DNA of 64,000 nt, from positions 48,178,621 through 48,242,620 of the forward strand of contig CM045993.1 of assembly GCA_025175895.1 (NCBI GenBank). Reading direction: 5' to 3'. The notes beneath the pieces were generated by a model. The model was not told the DNA's origin and made no database searches. It worked only from the letters and a program-made list of their open reading frames with translations. This document shows positions 1 to 12,143 of the stretch, in pieces (position 1 is the first letter of the stretch; every line of letters begins with the position of its first letter). Source of the DNA: Wurfbainia villosa. Its lineage: Eukaryota > Streptophyta > Magnoliopsida > Zingiberales > Zingiberaceae. The position numbers were made by a program, and so were the translations under genes.

Positions 1-827
1 TACTGACAATATAATTGAATCAAACCTCAGATATTATGATATACATGCTCTAAATCCCGATATAATAATGGGCACATGTACTTAGTATTTATTTATTTGA
101 TTTACCAATGGATGATATTTATGTGTTAAATCGATAGGCCTGGTAAGTTGGGAAATAATATTATTTACATGGTGTGTCGTTGATTATAGGAGGAAATCGT
201 GTCCTATATACTAGGAGGAGGATGTCCCCTTGAGGAGCTCATATGGTTTATCATGTAAATCTTGCAAGTGGACTTGGTCCAACATGATGATAAGGACGAG
301 TGGTACTACTCATGGAGTTAGATATTAATTAATTAAATTGTCAGTAATTTAATTAATTAATGGACATTCGATATCTTAAACACGGGGAGATATTTTGTAC
401 AAATAATATATGGAGCCTATATTTATTTATGGCGGTTGGTGAGGTAGATCAATGATAATCCTCTAGTGGAATGGATCATCATTAATGGTTCAAATCCATT
501 GGGTGGCCAAGATCCAATTCTCCTCATGGTCCCTATTGTAGCCTATTATAAATACCTCATGAAGCCTAGATCTATATAAGAGAGGGAAGAGGCTTGGGCG
601 GAAAAAGAAGGCCTAGGGTTTTTTTCGAGTTGGCGTGAGAAGCTTGGTCGGCAAGAAGTTCTAGGGTTTTGCTTCTCTCATTGGGCGATAACCTAGGGTT
701 TGCTTCTAGAGGCCGGTGGCACAAGGAGGATTAGAGATCTATCCTTCTCTTATTCTCCATTGTCGGTTCCTCCTCCCATCTCATTGCCAGTGCACCATCT
801 TCTTCTCCAAGTGCCGGCGGTACCACC
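1..827 (+). repeat. 5' LTR of element 1, first part (LTR-A family)
   Basis: It aligns along its length with 12470-13318 of the 3' LTR, sharing the block about a lost pale of TATA-proximal sequence near 573 and the 'ctagggttt' leader motifs near 615-705. It stops at 827, where solo LTR B is inserted, and resumes at 2724. The LTR start is off the left edge. Confidence 0.85.
573..580 (+). promoter_or_regulatory. TATA box of LTR-A (5' copy)
   Basis: TATATAAG sits about 30 bases upstream of a 'ggcttgggcgg' leader and is conserved at 13066-13073 in the 3' LTR. It is the probable LTR promoter element; position and sequence are the only evidence. Confidence 0.5.
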
Positions 828-1739
828 TGTTGGGATGTATGCTGAAAAGTCTACCTTTTGTATGAACATCTTTATTTTGGAATAAGAATCACATGATCAT
901 TGTTTGCATATTTTTATGGTTATGTATATTGTCTAATACATTACATTGTAGATAACATGGTGTGTGGTGTCACACGGGAGATCATGTTATCGGTTCTTTG
1001 TAAAGTACAAGTAAAGGCTCACAACCGAGATGGATTTGGACAAACCATTGGAATGGTTGTAATGTGATTTGGTATTGGTTTGTCTTGACCATAGAATCAC
1101 ACTAGTGCACTTTGTGTGTATTGAGAAGGATCAACTTAGAGGTGATTCGATTTATTGCTGACTACATAATCGAATCGGACCTCAAATATTATATTGTACA
1201 TGCTCTTAATCCCGATATAATAACGGGCACATATACTTAGTATTCATTTCTTTGATTTACCAATAGATGAGATTTATAGATTAAATTGATAGGCTCGGTA
1301 AGTTGAGAAATGATATTATTTATATGGTGTGTTGTTGATTATAGGAGGAAACCATGTCCTATATATTAGGATGATGATGTCCCCTTGAGGAGCTCATAAG
1401 GTTCATCATGTAAACCCTTCAGGTGGACTTGGTCCGGCATGATTAAAAGGTTGAGTTGTACTACTCATGAAGTTAGATGTCGATTAATTAATGGTCAATA
1501 AATTAATTAATCGATGGACATTCAAGATCTTAAACACGGGGAGAAAATGTACATATAATATATGGAGCTCATATTAACTTATGGGGGTTGCTTAGGTAGA
1601 TCAATGATAATCCTTTAGTGGATTGGATTATCATTAATGGATCGGATTTTATGTGGGCTTGATCCATTGGGTGGCCAAGATCCAACTCCTCCTCAAGGTC
1701 CCTATTGTAGCCTATTAAAACCTCATGAAGCTTAGATCC

Positions 1740-1865
1740 AATGGATAGAAACAAAACTCTAGATCCAAAGGTAGAGATTAAATCTCTAAATCCAACGGTT
1801 GAGATTAAATCTATAGATCCGACGGTTGAGATTAAATCCCTAGAACCAATGGTGGAGATTAAAAC
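1740..1865 (+). repeat. 27-bp minisatellite inside LTR B
   Basis: About five imperfect copies of a unit of the type 'agatccgacggttgagatta' plus a few bases. The same unit is amplified at 7480-7690 and occurs reverse-complemented near 37395-37445, always just upstream of the LTR TATA box. Confidence 0.8.
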
Positions 1866-1883
1866 AAGGCTTATCTCTAACTC

Positions 1884-1890
1884 TATAAAA
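1884..1890 (+). promoter_or_regulatory. TATA box of solo LTR B
   Basis: TATAAAA followed by 'ggaggg', about 20 bases after the minisatellite. The same arrangement occurs at 7712 and, on the minus strand, at 37373-37379. Likely the core promoter of this LTR family. Confidence 0.55.
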
Positions 1891-2723
1891 GGAGGGCAAG
1901 GGGTGAGCGGCAACTAGAATCCAACTAGGGATAGGATTAGGGTTTTTGGGCGGCAAGGCTTGGAGGCTAGGGTTTAGGGCTTGGCAGCACCAAATAAGGA
2001 AGGTCTTTCCTTTCTTCTTCTTCCCTCAAGGTGGTCGGCGACCTAGCAGCACTTTCTAGCCATTAGCCGACATCCAAAGCAGCCCCTCTCCCTCTCTTTG
2101 GCCGGTAAAACCTAGGCTCAGGGTTCTCCCTTGGAGCTTTGGTTGGCATTCACCTATTTTCCTCTTCCTCCTTGGCCGACGACAAGCTCCAACCTTGGAG
2201 TTTGGTGGTTGGTTGAAAGAAGGAGAAGAGGCTTGTTTCTATTCTTCCTCTTGCTCGGAACAAGCAAGGAAGGAAGATTGGTGATCTAGGAGCTTCAACT
2301 TTTGGTAGATCGTCGCCCACACGACGTCCGAAAGGAGGAAGGTCATACAATAGAAGATCGACAGGTATATCGATTCTCTATTTTCATTTGTTACATGTTT
2401 ATATTTGTTTTTCAATTATGAGCATGATATATTCTATGTGTGGCTAAATAATACTTGGATCCTGAACATAAACACAAAAATCGGTGATCCGTACATCGTC
2501 TATTCTGTGGCTATTCGTGGAATAGAGGTTGGTCGCTTGAACAACACGTTTGTTCAAGTGACTACTCTAAACGAATAACACGACGATGACAAGGTTGCTT
2601 GGGTGTTCCCTTTTGTCTAGGATTAAATTTTTAATCCGGGGACATCGATGGGATCGCCATGAACAAGCGACTGAGTTGAAGTGGGAAGCAAAGTTTCCCC
2701 TAACGGATCAACCCAACACCACC

Positions 2724-3323
2724 TTCTCTCTCTCTCTTTTGGCTGACGGCAAAGCAAGGAGGAAAGGGTTATTTCTTCTTTTGTATTGGCCGGTCCATCA
2801 TCTCCCTCTCCTTAGGGCCGGCGGACACCAAGATCTTGGTGCTTGGTGGTCGGCGCAAGCAAGGAGAAGAAGGGAGCTTTTATTCTTCCCTTGTTTGGAG
2901 CGAGCAAGGAAGGGAAGACACATGATCTAGGAGGCTTCGACTCTTGGAAGATCATCGCCCACATGACATCCAAGAGGAGGATAGGAATACAATAGAAGAT
3001 CAAGAGGTAAAACAAGAGGTATAATCTTGTTTAATTTTGATTAGTGCTATTTTTTATTTTGTATGTTTTTGATTAACATGGACCCCGATGATAAACACAA
3101 AAATCGACGATCCATTCATCATCTATTCCGCAGCTAATCGAGGAAAAGAGTTAGGTTGCTTGAACAACGAGTTTGTTAAAGCGACTACTCAAATCGAATA
3201 GCACGATGATGGATTGGTTGCTTGCGTAATCTATCTCTGTCCGGATTAATTTTTTTTTATTTGGGGACATGTGATAGGATCGCTATGCACAAGCGACCGA
3301 ACCGGGAAGCAATTTTCCCTTCA
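2724..3323 (+). repeat. 5' LTR of element 1, second part
   Basis: Continuation of LTR-A after solo LTR B. It aligns with 13319-13920 of the 3' LTR, including the blocks 'ggccggtccatcatctccct' and 'attccgcagctaatcgagga'. It ends TTTTCCCTTCA directly before the primer binding site. Confidence 0.9.
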
Positions 3324-3325
3324 AC

Positions 3326-3338
3326 TGGTATCAGAGCC
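3326..3338 (+). promoter_or_regulatory. Primer binding site (initiator tRNA-Met) of element 1
   Basis: TGGTATCAGAGCC lies two bases after the LTR end. It matches the complement of the 3' end of plant initiator tRNA-Met, the standard copia minus-strand primer, and fixes both orientation and the LTR end. Confidence 0.92.
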
Positions 3339-4377
3339 ATGGTTTCCGATTTTGTGTGTTTTGGATTCAATTACTTTCATGAATTTATCATATATTTTAT
3401 GTCGGATAATAGTAGGATGTGCGTAGGCTAACTTTTTTGCTTGTAGGCATAAGATTCAACTATTATGGCTATATGGATGTATGTCATTGTATGTGTGTGA
3501 TTGTAATTATTTATTTGAATCCTTGGGGTTGACGAGGCTAATTAGTATTTAATTTTTGTAATTAAATATGACACTGTTTAGTCGCTCATTTTAATTTACT
3601 TTCGATCTAGATATGTTGTACACTCCTTCGTGGAGTATAGGATCGATGGATATAAATTAAAATAGTTTATCTCGGCTCAGATCCTCTTATGGCTAGAGCA
3701 TGGTAAAGGGAGGAGCAAACGAGGTGGCGACACAACGGGAAGCATATTGGAAAACAAAAGCCATAATAGTTGATTTTTTTTTTCATATTTATTGCTTATT
3801 GTTTGATATGCATGTTGTGTGTTTGAGAAAATTCCACAATTTTAAATTACTAAGTGGGAGAGGGATATTTTTTTTAATTCCCGCGGCCTCCATTACAATT
3901 TGACATGTGATGCGAACAAACTTGCGCATTGACTTTGAGTGCCTTCCTCCATATTGGATGAGTTTGTTTTGCAGATCACTAGGTCAAATATGGTTATTGG
4001 AAATTATTTAGGAGCATGTGTACTTTCCCATCGGAAGGCACATAATCCGAGATAATTGCCTTAGTATCGAGTAATGGGAAACACTTAGATACAAATAAAA
4101 GTATCCTCCCCATCAGAGTCACTGCTTTTATTTGTAGGGCCGAAGAGGAATCAACTATTAATTTTATTTGTCAAAAAGTAAGGTTGAAAGGATAATAAAA
4201 TTAATGGGTAAAATCTCCTCTTACAAATGTATAATTCGCATATGCCCACACTATCGTGGCATACAATATTCTCGGTTTTTTGAGGTGTTGGTTGAATTTA
4301 AAATTTTATTGTTTGTGGAATCAATAAATTTTTGAAATCTAATGTTTTGATTTATGTGATTCTTAGGTTTTTCAAAA
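3339..4377 (+). other. Untranslated leader of element 1
   Basis: About 1 kb of AT-rich sequence between the primer binding site and gag. No reading frame in it resembles a known domain. It probably holds the dimerisation and packaging signals expected in this position, but none can be identified by sequence alone. Confidence 0.6.
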
Positions 4378-5160
4378 TGACTTTCAACCCACTTGCTGTG
4401 AGTCTGAAAGAAAACAAACTTACTGGACCTAACTATGTTGTTTGGAAAAGGAATCTGGACATTGTCTTAACTGTTGAGGAGTACAAATATGTACTCTTCG
4501 AAGAGTGTCCTCTTAAGCCTACTGATGATTCTGGTGAAAAGGAGAAAGAGAGTTATAGGAAGTGGATCAAGGCTGATGAGATGGCGCGTTGTTACATTTT
4601 GGCTTCCATGTCAAATGTATTGCAACATCAGCATGAAGCCATGAATACTGCCTATGACATGATGCTCAATCTCAAGGAACTTTTTCAAACACCAGAATCG
4701 GGCTGCTAGGCAGGAAGCGATGAGGAACTTGATGACGACCACCATGGTTGAGGGAACACCCGTGAGGGATCATGTTCTCAAGATGATGGATCATTTGAAT
4801 GAGCTGGAAGTCCTTGGAGCAGAGATCGATGGGGAAACCTAGGTCGATATCATTCTCCAATCTTTACCTAGGAGTTTTGAGCAGTTTCGCCTAAACTACA
4901 ACATGAATAAGAGGTTGTATTCGTTGGCGAAGCTTTTGATAGAACTCCAGGCGACAGAGGGACTTTTTTGTCAGAGTTCTCAGGCTTTGGTTGATCAGAA
5001 GGTTTCTACTTCTAAGTCGAAAGGCAAGTAGAAGAAGAAACAAGGTGAAACGAAGGTGGTGGGAGGATCTCAGGGAGGAGTGAAGAAGTTGAAAGTCAAG
5101 TGCTTCACTTGCAAGAAGACTAGACATTGGAAGGCACACTGTCCCAACCACAAATAGAAC
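4378..5160 (+). pseudogene. Copia gag (element 1), broken
   Basis: Gag capsid/nucleocapsid of a copia element. The start is the ATG at 4378, after which the N-terminal motif LTGPNYVVWKRNLDIVL is typical of copia gag (UBN2 family). The frame shifts near 4690 and has in-frame stops near 4842, 5030 and 5157. Late in the protein a CCHC zinc knuckle is visible near 5100-5145 (CFTC, then H, then C), but the usual Gly before His is Arg. The product would be particle-forming gag if intact; this copy cannot make it. Confidence 0.85.
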
Positions 5161-5640
5161 AAAGGTATATCTTTTAGTCTAGTCGTTGAAACATGTGTAG
5201 TGGTTTTAACTATCGGTACCTGGTGTGTATATACATGAGCCACTGATCATGTCTGCAACTCTTGGCAGGGGTTCCAGGAAACCAGACGACTAGCTGAGGG
5301 GGAGATTACTGTCTACATGGCCAATGCTATGAAGGTGGCACCTATTGTAGTGGGAGATGATTATTTATCTTTTGATAGGAATAAAACTTTCATTCTGAGA
5401 AATTATCTTTATGTACCTTCATTTAGAAAGAATTTAATTTAAGTTTCTAAATTATTTTTGGATGAATATTCTATTTCTTTTAATGACAGAGTTGTTATAA
5501 AAAGGAATAGGGATATTATCTGTTCTGGTGCATTGGTAGGAAATTTATACACTCTTGAACCAAAAACTCCCATGATACAAATAGAAAAAAATAACTCATC
5601 TTCTAAATCTAATAAGAGAAAAGAACCTTCAAAAATGAAC
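5161..5640 (+). pseudogene. Copia aspartic protease and GAG-pre-integrase start (element 1), inactivated
   Basis: The conserved block ending ATDHVC is present near 5230-5255, but the catalytic D-S/T-G motif has become Tyr-Thr-stop (codons TAT ACA TGA). The following segment (GEITVYMANAMKVA, LYVPSFRKNLI) is the normal C-terminal half of copia protease. A further stop lies near 5440. The catalytic Asp is lost, so this is a clear pseudogene. Confidence 0.85.
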
Positions 5641-6575
5641 CAAACATATCTTTGGCATCTAAGGTAGGTCACATTAACCTGAATAGAATTCAAAGGTTGA
5701 TAGCTAATGGACCTTTGGGTTCATTAGTGGTGGATGATTTCCCAACCTGCAAATTTAGCTTGGAAGGTAAAATGACCCAGAGGCCTTTTAAGGCCAAGGG
5801 GTATAGAGCCAAAGATGTGTTGAAATTTGTTTATTCTGATTTGTGTGGTCCTATGTCTATCCAGGCTAGAGGTGGTTTTGAATATTTCATCTCTTTTATA
5901 GATGATTATTTAAGATATGGATATATTTACTTGATGCGCTGCAAGTTTGAATGTTTTGACAGGTTCAAAGAATTCAAGGGTGATTTGGAGAAACTTAAAG
6001 GTAAAAGTATCAAGACACTACGTCTGATCGTGGTGGTGAGTACCTCTTGGGAGAGTTTAGGAGTTACTTATCAGAGGTTGAGATTCTATCCCAGCTATCT
6101 ACACCTGGTACACCTCAGCAGAATGGTGTGGCGGAGCGAAGGAATGAGACTCTTATGGAGATGGTTAGATCGATAATGAGTTATTCTGAGTTATCAGATT
6201 TGTTCTGGGGATATGCTCTGGATACGGCAATGTATATTCTGAACTTGGTACCATCTAAATCAGTACCTTCTTCTCCCACAGAATTGTGGACTGTGCGAAA
6301 GCCTAGTCTGAGACATATTCGAATTTGGGATAGTCCAGATGATGTGCTTAAGGGAGATGCTGGTAAGTTGGAATCTCGTACAGAAGTGCGCCTATTCATT
6401 GGCTATCCAAGAGAAACGAAATGTGGTTTGTTCTATAGTCCTAGAGATCAAAGGGTGATCATTAGCATGAATGCCCAATTTGTAGAGGAAGACTATGTGA
6501 TGAACCACAAGCCTATGAGCAAGATTATTCTAGAGGACTTAAGAGGGGAAGTCTCTACTTTAGTACCAACGGTAC
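5641..6575 (+). pseudogene. Copia integrase (element 1), frameshifted
   Basis: Integrase core: 'LWHLR..GHINLNRIQRL' gives the HH part of the zinc-binding domain, then SDLCGPM (first Asp), an IDDY segment, and TPGTPQQNGVAERRNETL with the catalytic Glu. The second-Asp region around 6020-6050 is broken by a frameshift, so two overlapping frames (5652-6176 and 6047-6613) share the domain. The C-terminal part (WGYALDTAMYILNLVPSK; RLFIGYPRETKCG) follows. It is cut by the LTR inserted at 6576. Confidence 0.88.
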
Positions 6576-7479
6576 TGTTGGGATGTATACTAAAAAGTCT
6601 ATCTTTTGTATGAACATCTTTATTTTAAAATAAGAATCACATGATCATTGTTTGCATATTTATGGTTATGCATTTTGTCTAATACATTACATTGTAGATA
6701 ACATAGTGTGTAGTTTCACACGGGAGATCATGTTATCAGTCCCTTGTAAAGTATAAGTAAAGGCTCACAACCTAGATGGTTATGGACAAACCATTGGTAT
6801 GGTTGTAGTGTAATTTGGTATTGGTTTGTCTTGACCAAAGAATTACACTAGTACACTTTGTGTGTATTGAGCAGGACCAACTTAGAGGTGATTCGATTTA
6901 CTGTTGACTACATAATAGAATCGGACCTCAGATATTATGTTGTACATGCTCTTAATCATGATATAATAACGGACACATATACTTAGTATTCATTTCTTTG
7001 ATTTACCAATGGGCGAGATTTATAGAGTAAATCGATAGGCTCGGTAAGTTGGGAAATGATATTATTTATATGGTGTGTCGTTGATTATAGGAGGAAATCG
7101 TGTCCTATATATTAGGATGATGATGTCCTCTTGAGGAGCTCATAAGGTTCATCATGTAAACCCTACAGGTGGACTTTGTCCGGCATGATGATAAGGTTGA
7201 GTGGTACTACTCATGGAGTTAGATGTCGATTAATTAATTGTCAGTAAATTAATTAATCGACGGACATTCGAGATCTTAAACATGGGGAGATATATGTACA
7301 AATAATATATGGAGCCTATATTAACTTATAGGGGTTGGTGAGGTAGATCAATGATAATCCTCTAGTGGAATGGATTATCATTAATGGATCGGACTTTATG
7401 TGGGCTTGATCCATTGGGTGGCCAACATCCAACTCCTCCTCATGGTCCCTATTGTAGCCTATTAAAACCTCATGGAGCC

Positions 7480-7690
7480 TAGATCCGATGATGAAAAATG
7501 AAACTCTAGATCCGACGATGGAGATTAGATCTCAAGATCCGACGGTGGAGATTAAATATCTAGATCCGACGGTGGAGATTAAATCTTTAGATCCGACGAT
7601 GTAGATTAAATCTCTACATCTGACGGTTAAGATTAAATTCCAAGATCTGACGGTTGAGATTAAATCCTTAGATCCGATGGTGGAGATTAA
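7480..7690 (+). repeat. 27-bp minisatellite in the solo LTR, expanded
   Basis: About eight imperfect copies of the 'agatccgacggtggagatta' type unit, longer than the five in LTR B, directly upstream of the TATA box at 7712-7718. Copy number clearly varies between members of this LTR family. Confidence 0.8.
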
Positions 7691-7711
7691 AAGGAGACTT
7701 AAGCCTAGCTC

Positions 7712-7718
7712 TATAAAA
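7712..7718 (+). promoter_or_regulatory. TATA box of solo LTR at 6576
   Basis: TATAAAA followed by 'ggaggcc', same position relative to the minisatellite as in LTR B. Confidence 0.55.
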
Positions 7719-8495
7719 GGAGGCCAAGGCTTGGGCGTGCAACATAGAAGAGGGATTAGGTTTTGGCTTCGGCGACAAGGCTTCTAGGTGTTAGGGTTTG
7801 GGGCGGCAAGCTAAGGTTTGCTCCTCCTAGGGTTGGCGGCAACAAGAAGGGAGGTTTAGGTTTTCTTCTTCTCCTCTTTTCCTTGGCCGGTTACTCTCTC
7901 CCTCAAGCTTTGGCCGGTGATTTCTCCTCTCCTTTAGCGGACGGCAACCTCTCTTCAAGGTTGGCCGGCGATCCTTTTCTTTCCTTGGCCAGCGGCAATC
8001 ACCAAGCATGGTGTCTTGGTGGTCGGTTTTAGATAGGAGAAGAATTTTGTTTTATGATCTTCTTTTGTTCGGAGTGAACAAGGAAAGGAAGATTGGTGAT
8101 CTAGGAGGCTTCGACTTTTGGAAGATCATCGCCCACACGACGTCCAAAAGAAGGAAGGACATATAATAAAAGATTGAGAGGTATAATGCTTGTTTATGTT
8201 CTTTTGTATTATGTGTATAATTGTTTTAAATTATATGTGGCTAAATTTACTTGGAGCCCAAATACAAACGCAAAAATCGGCGATCCGTACATCGTCTATT
8301 CCGCAACTATTCGAATAATAGAAGTTGGTGGCTTGAACAACAAGTTTGTTCAAGTGACTACTCTAATCGAATAGCACGATGATGTAACGGTTGCTTGGGT
8401 AATCCCTCTATGTCAAGGATTAATTTTTTAATCTGGGGAAGTAGACGGGATCGTCATGAACAAGCGACCGAGTTGAAGTGGGAAGTGAAGTTTCC

Positions 8496-9496
8496 TACCT
8501 TCTGGCACAAGAGGACATACCACAAGTGACTGCACCACATGCCACAGAGGATACACAGGTGATACCTCATTGTAGTGGGAAGGTTGTTAGACAACCTAAA
8601 AGATTTATGTTCTTGAGAGAATCTTCTAATTTGGTCCCTAGTGAACATGAACCTGATCGCTGGACATATGATGAGGCAATCCAAGATAAAGATGTGCTAT
8701 CTTGGCAAAGAGCGATGAATTCTGAGATAGAATCTATGGATTCAAATCTGGTCTGGGAGCTAGTAGAACCACCCAATGGTATAACAACCATTGGATGCAA
8801 GTGGATCTACAAAAGAAAGAGAGGATCAGACAGGAAGGTAGAGACCTTCAAAGAAAGGCTTATTGCGAAAGGGTATACTCAGAAAGAGTGTATCGATTAT
8901 GAGGAGACTTTTTCGCATGTAGTCATGCTTAAGTCTATCCGGATTCTCTTATCTATTGCTGCTCATATGGATTATTAGGTTTGGCAGATGGATGTCAAGA
9001 CAACTTTCCTTAATGGAAGTCTTGAAGAAAACATCTATATGAAGCAACTAGAGGGATTCATTGCAAAGGGAAAAGAGCATCTTGTGTGCAAGCTTAATCA
9101 ATCCATTTATGGATTGAAGCAAACTTCGAGATCTTGGAACATCCACTTTGATGAGGTAATCCATTCATATGGATTTATTCAAAGTCCGGATAAGTCTTGT
9201 GTATACAAGAGATGTGACGAAAACATAGTGGTATTTCTTATACTATACATAAATGATATTTTGCTCATTGACAACAATGTCAAAGTATTATCAGACGTAA
9301 GAGTATGGTTGTCCAAACATTTTGATATGAAGGACTTAAGAGAAGTGGGACACATCCTTGGGATCAAGGTTATAAGGGATCGTAAGAAAAGGATATTGTG
9401 CTTATCTCAAACATCATACATAGACACTATTTTGGCTCGTTTTAGCATGCAGAACTCCAAGAAAGGTTTTATACCTTTTAGGCATGGAGTACCTTT
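8496..9496 (+). pseudogene. Copia reverse transcriptase (element 1), first part
   Basis: The RVT_2 domain begins with the linker before RT, then WELVEPPNG, IGCKWIYKRK, RLIAKGYTQ and MDVKTTFLNG, which holds the first catalytic Asp, and IYGLKQTSRSW. The YVDD catalytic box reads Y-I-N-D at 9246-9257, losing one Asp. A stop lies at 8976-8978, just before WQMDVK. The domain continues to IPFRHGVP, where solo LTR C is inserted. Function if intact: reverse transcription of element RNA. This copy is catalytically dead. Confidence 0.9.
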
Positions 9497-10555
9497 TGTT
9501 AGTTATAGCCCTAGAACCAAACATGTGATGGTTGAATAGGGAACATTTTGTATCATATTCTATAAAGGAAAAGGATTGGTTATTATATTTACATCTTGCT
9601 TGTGCCAGCTAAATTAAATATAATAATGCCCTAGAAAAGTAGGTTCTTATCTACAGCACATCAATTGGCAGAATTGATTATGAGAGGCTGTAGAGAACAC
9701 TTTCCTAAATGTTCCTAGTCAAGTATTAATATGCAAGGGCAATATTAATACATAAAGACTAGCATGTAGGTCAATTGATGACTTGATCTCACAAGTCATG
9801 GATATATGATATCAAGTTGACACATGGGTATATATTAGAGAATATATACTGAACTGACCCGCCATGAAAAAGTTTCATGGATCGTCATATGAGTGTCATA
9901 AACTTTCTCATGTGACTATTGGTATGAATAGTCCTCAAACCTGAAGTCGCTACGGTTCCCTACATAAGGAGTTATGTACTTTGGTATCGTCAAACGTCAC
10001 CCGTAACAGGGTGGACCATAAAGGCGATTACTGGGTATATAACAAATTATGCGGAGGGATGTGAGTGATGTAGATGGGATCTATCCCTCCTATATGACGG
10101 GAGTGATATCTGTGGGCCCCTTGATTGAGTAGAACTACTAAAACGCATGGCCATGCTCGAATGAGTCAATATGAGATATTGAGCTCATTTGTTTGAGTTA
10201 GTTTACTCAGGGATCAAGAAACACATAGATTGATCGAGGATGACACGGTCTATGCCTCATTAGTCAATCTGATATCAAGGATAGAAGGACACAGTCATAC
10301 ATTATAGTAGTCACGGAAAGGTTAGTCGGATCTTGACTTATCTCGTAACTTGGGTAGCAATGATGTATTGCTAGATGCCGCTCATTGCTTGTGTATCTAA
10401 AAGAGTTTAGATCCACTGCCAACGTTATGAGAGCCTATAGGGTCACACACAAAGAGCATGATGATTAGAAGAATTAGTGCATTCTAGTTTGACTAGAATA
10501 ATTTGGGAATAAGCTTAAGTACAAAATGGTTTTTGGACTTTAAGCTTAAAGAGAA

Positions 10556-10770
10556 TTTTAGCTTATTGATTTAATGAGATTAATTCAATATGCTAAGCTT
10601 AATTGATTTAATAAGATTAATTCAATATGTTACCTTATTGATTTAATGAGATTAATTCAATATAATAACATAAGCTTATTGAATTAATAAGATTAATTCA
10701 ACATCCATGAATGCCACATAAGCATGCCACATAAGCATGCCACCTAAGCATGCCACATAAGCATGCCACC
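10556..10770 (+). repeat. Short tandem repeats in solo LTR C
   Basis: About four units of 'ttgatttaatgagattaatt' type (10560-10700), followed by units of 'gcatgccacataa/cctaa' (10708-10770). They may be internal LTR expansions; element I's LTRs have a shorter related tract near 40320-40440. Confidence 0.7.
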
Positions 10771-10926
10771 TAAGCTTGATGAGTTGGAAGGAGACAAAGG
10801 GTTTTGACCCTTGGATTTCCTCCACATGTGGCCGGCCAAAACAAGGAGGATAACTCCTTGTTTAATTATCTTTCAATGCCATTGATTGCATTGAATGTGA
10901 TAGGAGATGAAAGGTTTTTCAAATCC

Positions 10927-10933
10927 TATAAAA
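10927..10933 (+). promoter_or_regulatory. TATA box of solo LTR C
   Basis: TATAAAA followed by 'caccccatgg', in a context suited to the LTR promoter. Position and sequence are the only evidence. Confidence 0.45.
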
Positions 10934-11393
10934 CACCCCATGGGGTGGCCGGCCAAAGGAGTTGAGTGAGAGCTTAAGGCTTGGTGGGAGCTTGGTGGGA
11001 GAGGCTTTTGTTGTGTGGTTTTGTGAGTATAAGCTAGCAAGAAGAGTAGTCTTCTTCTTCCTTTCTCTTCTTCCCTACCTTCCTCTCCTTTAGGGACTTC
11101 TCTAGCAAGAAGTAAAGGAGAGATCTTCTAGTTTTCTTTTGTGAGACAAGAGCTTGCTCGTGTGGATACATATAGAGGCACGGACATTTGAACGTGCTAA
11201 AAGATCAAACACATCCAAGGAAAAGCGGGATTGCAAAGGGCTCGCAACAAAGGTAGAACTCTCCTATAAGATAGGTTTTCTTTTGAGAAATTTATTTTTG
11301 TATGAGTTTTTCTTTCGCAAGGATCACTTGGAAGGGATCCTAATTTTTCCGTTGTGCATATGCTATTTTGCATAAAGAGATCCCAACACCTTT

Positions 11394-12120
11394 ATCTAAA
11401 GAGATGTGTCCTAGAACATCAAAGGAGATAGAGGAGATGAAGCCAGTTCCTTATGCTTCGGCAGTAGGAAGCCTCATGTATGCTATGATATGTATGAGGC
11501 CAGATATCTACTTTGTCGTGGGCATGGTTAACAGATATAAGAGTAATCCAAGATAGGGACATTGGACTGCCGTAAAGCATATATTGAAGTACCTGAGAAG
11601 GACTAGAGATTATATGCTGGTATACTAGGCAGACAATTACTCCCTGTGGGTTACACAGATTCTGACTTCCAATATGATAGGGATAACAGTAAGTCTACCT
11701 TGGGTTTTGTGTTTACTTTGCGATGTGGAGCCATTATATGGAGGAGTGTCAAGCAGAAATGCGTGGCGGACTCCACCATGGAAGCTGAGTATGTGGCAGC
11801 CTCTAAGGGAGGCAAAGAAGTTGTATGGCTCAGGAACTTCTTGATGGACTTGGATGTGATTCCTGGTTTGCCCAGAACTATCACAATTTATTGTGATAAC
11901 AATGGTTCAGTTGCAAAATCGAAGGAACCACGAACCTATAAGGCAAGTAAACACATAGAGCGCAAGTACCACTTGATACAAGAGATCGTAAAGCGAGGAT
12001 AAGTTGCTGTCACCAAGATTGTATCAGAGGATAACCTGGTAGATCCTTTCATAAAGGTCCTTCCAGCGATAGCTTTTGATAGGCATATGGAATGAATGGG
12101 AATCAGATGTATGGTAGTAT
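11394..12120 (+). pseudogene. Copia reverse transcriptase end and RNase H (element 1)
   Basis: After the LTR-C insert the frame resumes with VPYASAVGSLMYAM and RPDIYFVVG, the conserved end of copia RT. RNase H follows from 11646: GYTDSDF (catalytic Asp), STMEAEY (catalytic Glu), YCDNNGSVA (Asp) and the KHIERKYHLIQE block. Stops at about 11554, 11626 and 12001 interrupt it. RNase H would remove the RNA strand during cDNA synthesis. Confidence 0.9.
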
Positions 12121-12143
12121 GATGCCAGCATAGTTTTTAGTAT

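Larger units (their letters stand above)
828..2718 (+). mobile_element. Solo LTR B (LTR-A family) nested in the 5' LTR of element 1
   Basis: It starts TGTTGGGATG and ends CCCAACA, giving a 7-bp terminal inverted repeat. It is flanked by a perfect 5-bp TSD, CCACC, at 823-827 and 2719-2723. Removing it with one TSD copy restores the interrupted LTR-A ('gccacc' followed by 'ttctctctc', as at 13315-13325). No coding region is inside, so it is a solo LTR left by LTR-LTR recombination. It contains a 27-bp minisatellite at 1740-1865 and a TATA box at 1884. Confidence 0.9.
6576..8495 (+). mobile_element. LTR-A family solo LTR inserted between integrase and reverse transcriptase
   Basis: It starts TGTTGGGATGTATAC and follows LTR B for its whole length, to 'gaagtttcc' near 8495. 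It lacks the last ~20 bases seen in LTR B (ending CCCAACA). Coding sequence of element 1 resumes at about 8496. The left flank is GGTAC and no clean matching TSD is visible on the right, so the right end was probably trimmed. No internal region is present, hence a solo LTR. Confidence 0.82.
9497..11388 (+). mobile_element. Solo LTR C nested in reverse transcriptase of element 1
   Basis: It begins TGTTAGTTATAGCCC and ends CCCAACA, with a perfect 5-bp TSD CCTTT at 9492-9496 and 11389-11393. It matches, in opposite orientation, the two LTRs of element I (39701-41486 and 46879-48675), including the block around 9960-10080. Removing it rejoins the RT frame of element 1 between the HGVP and LSKEM residues. 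TATAAAA at 10927 is the probable promoter box. Confidence 0.92.
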
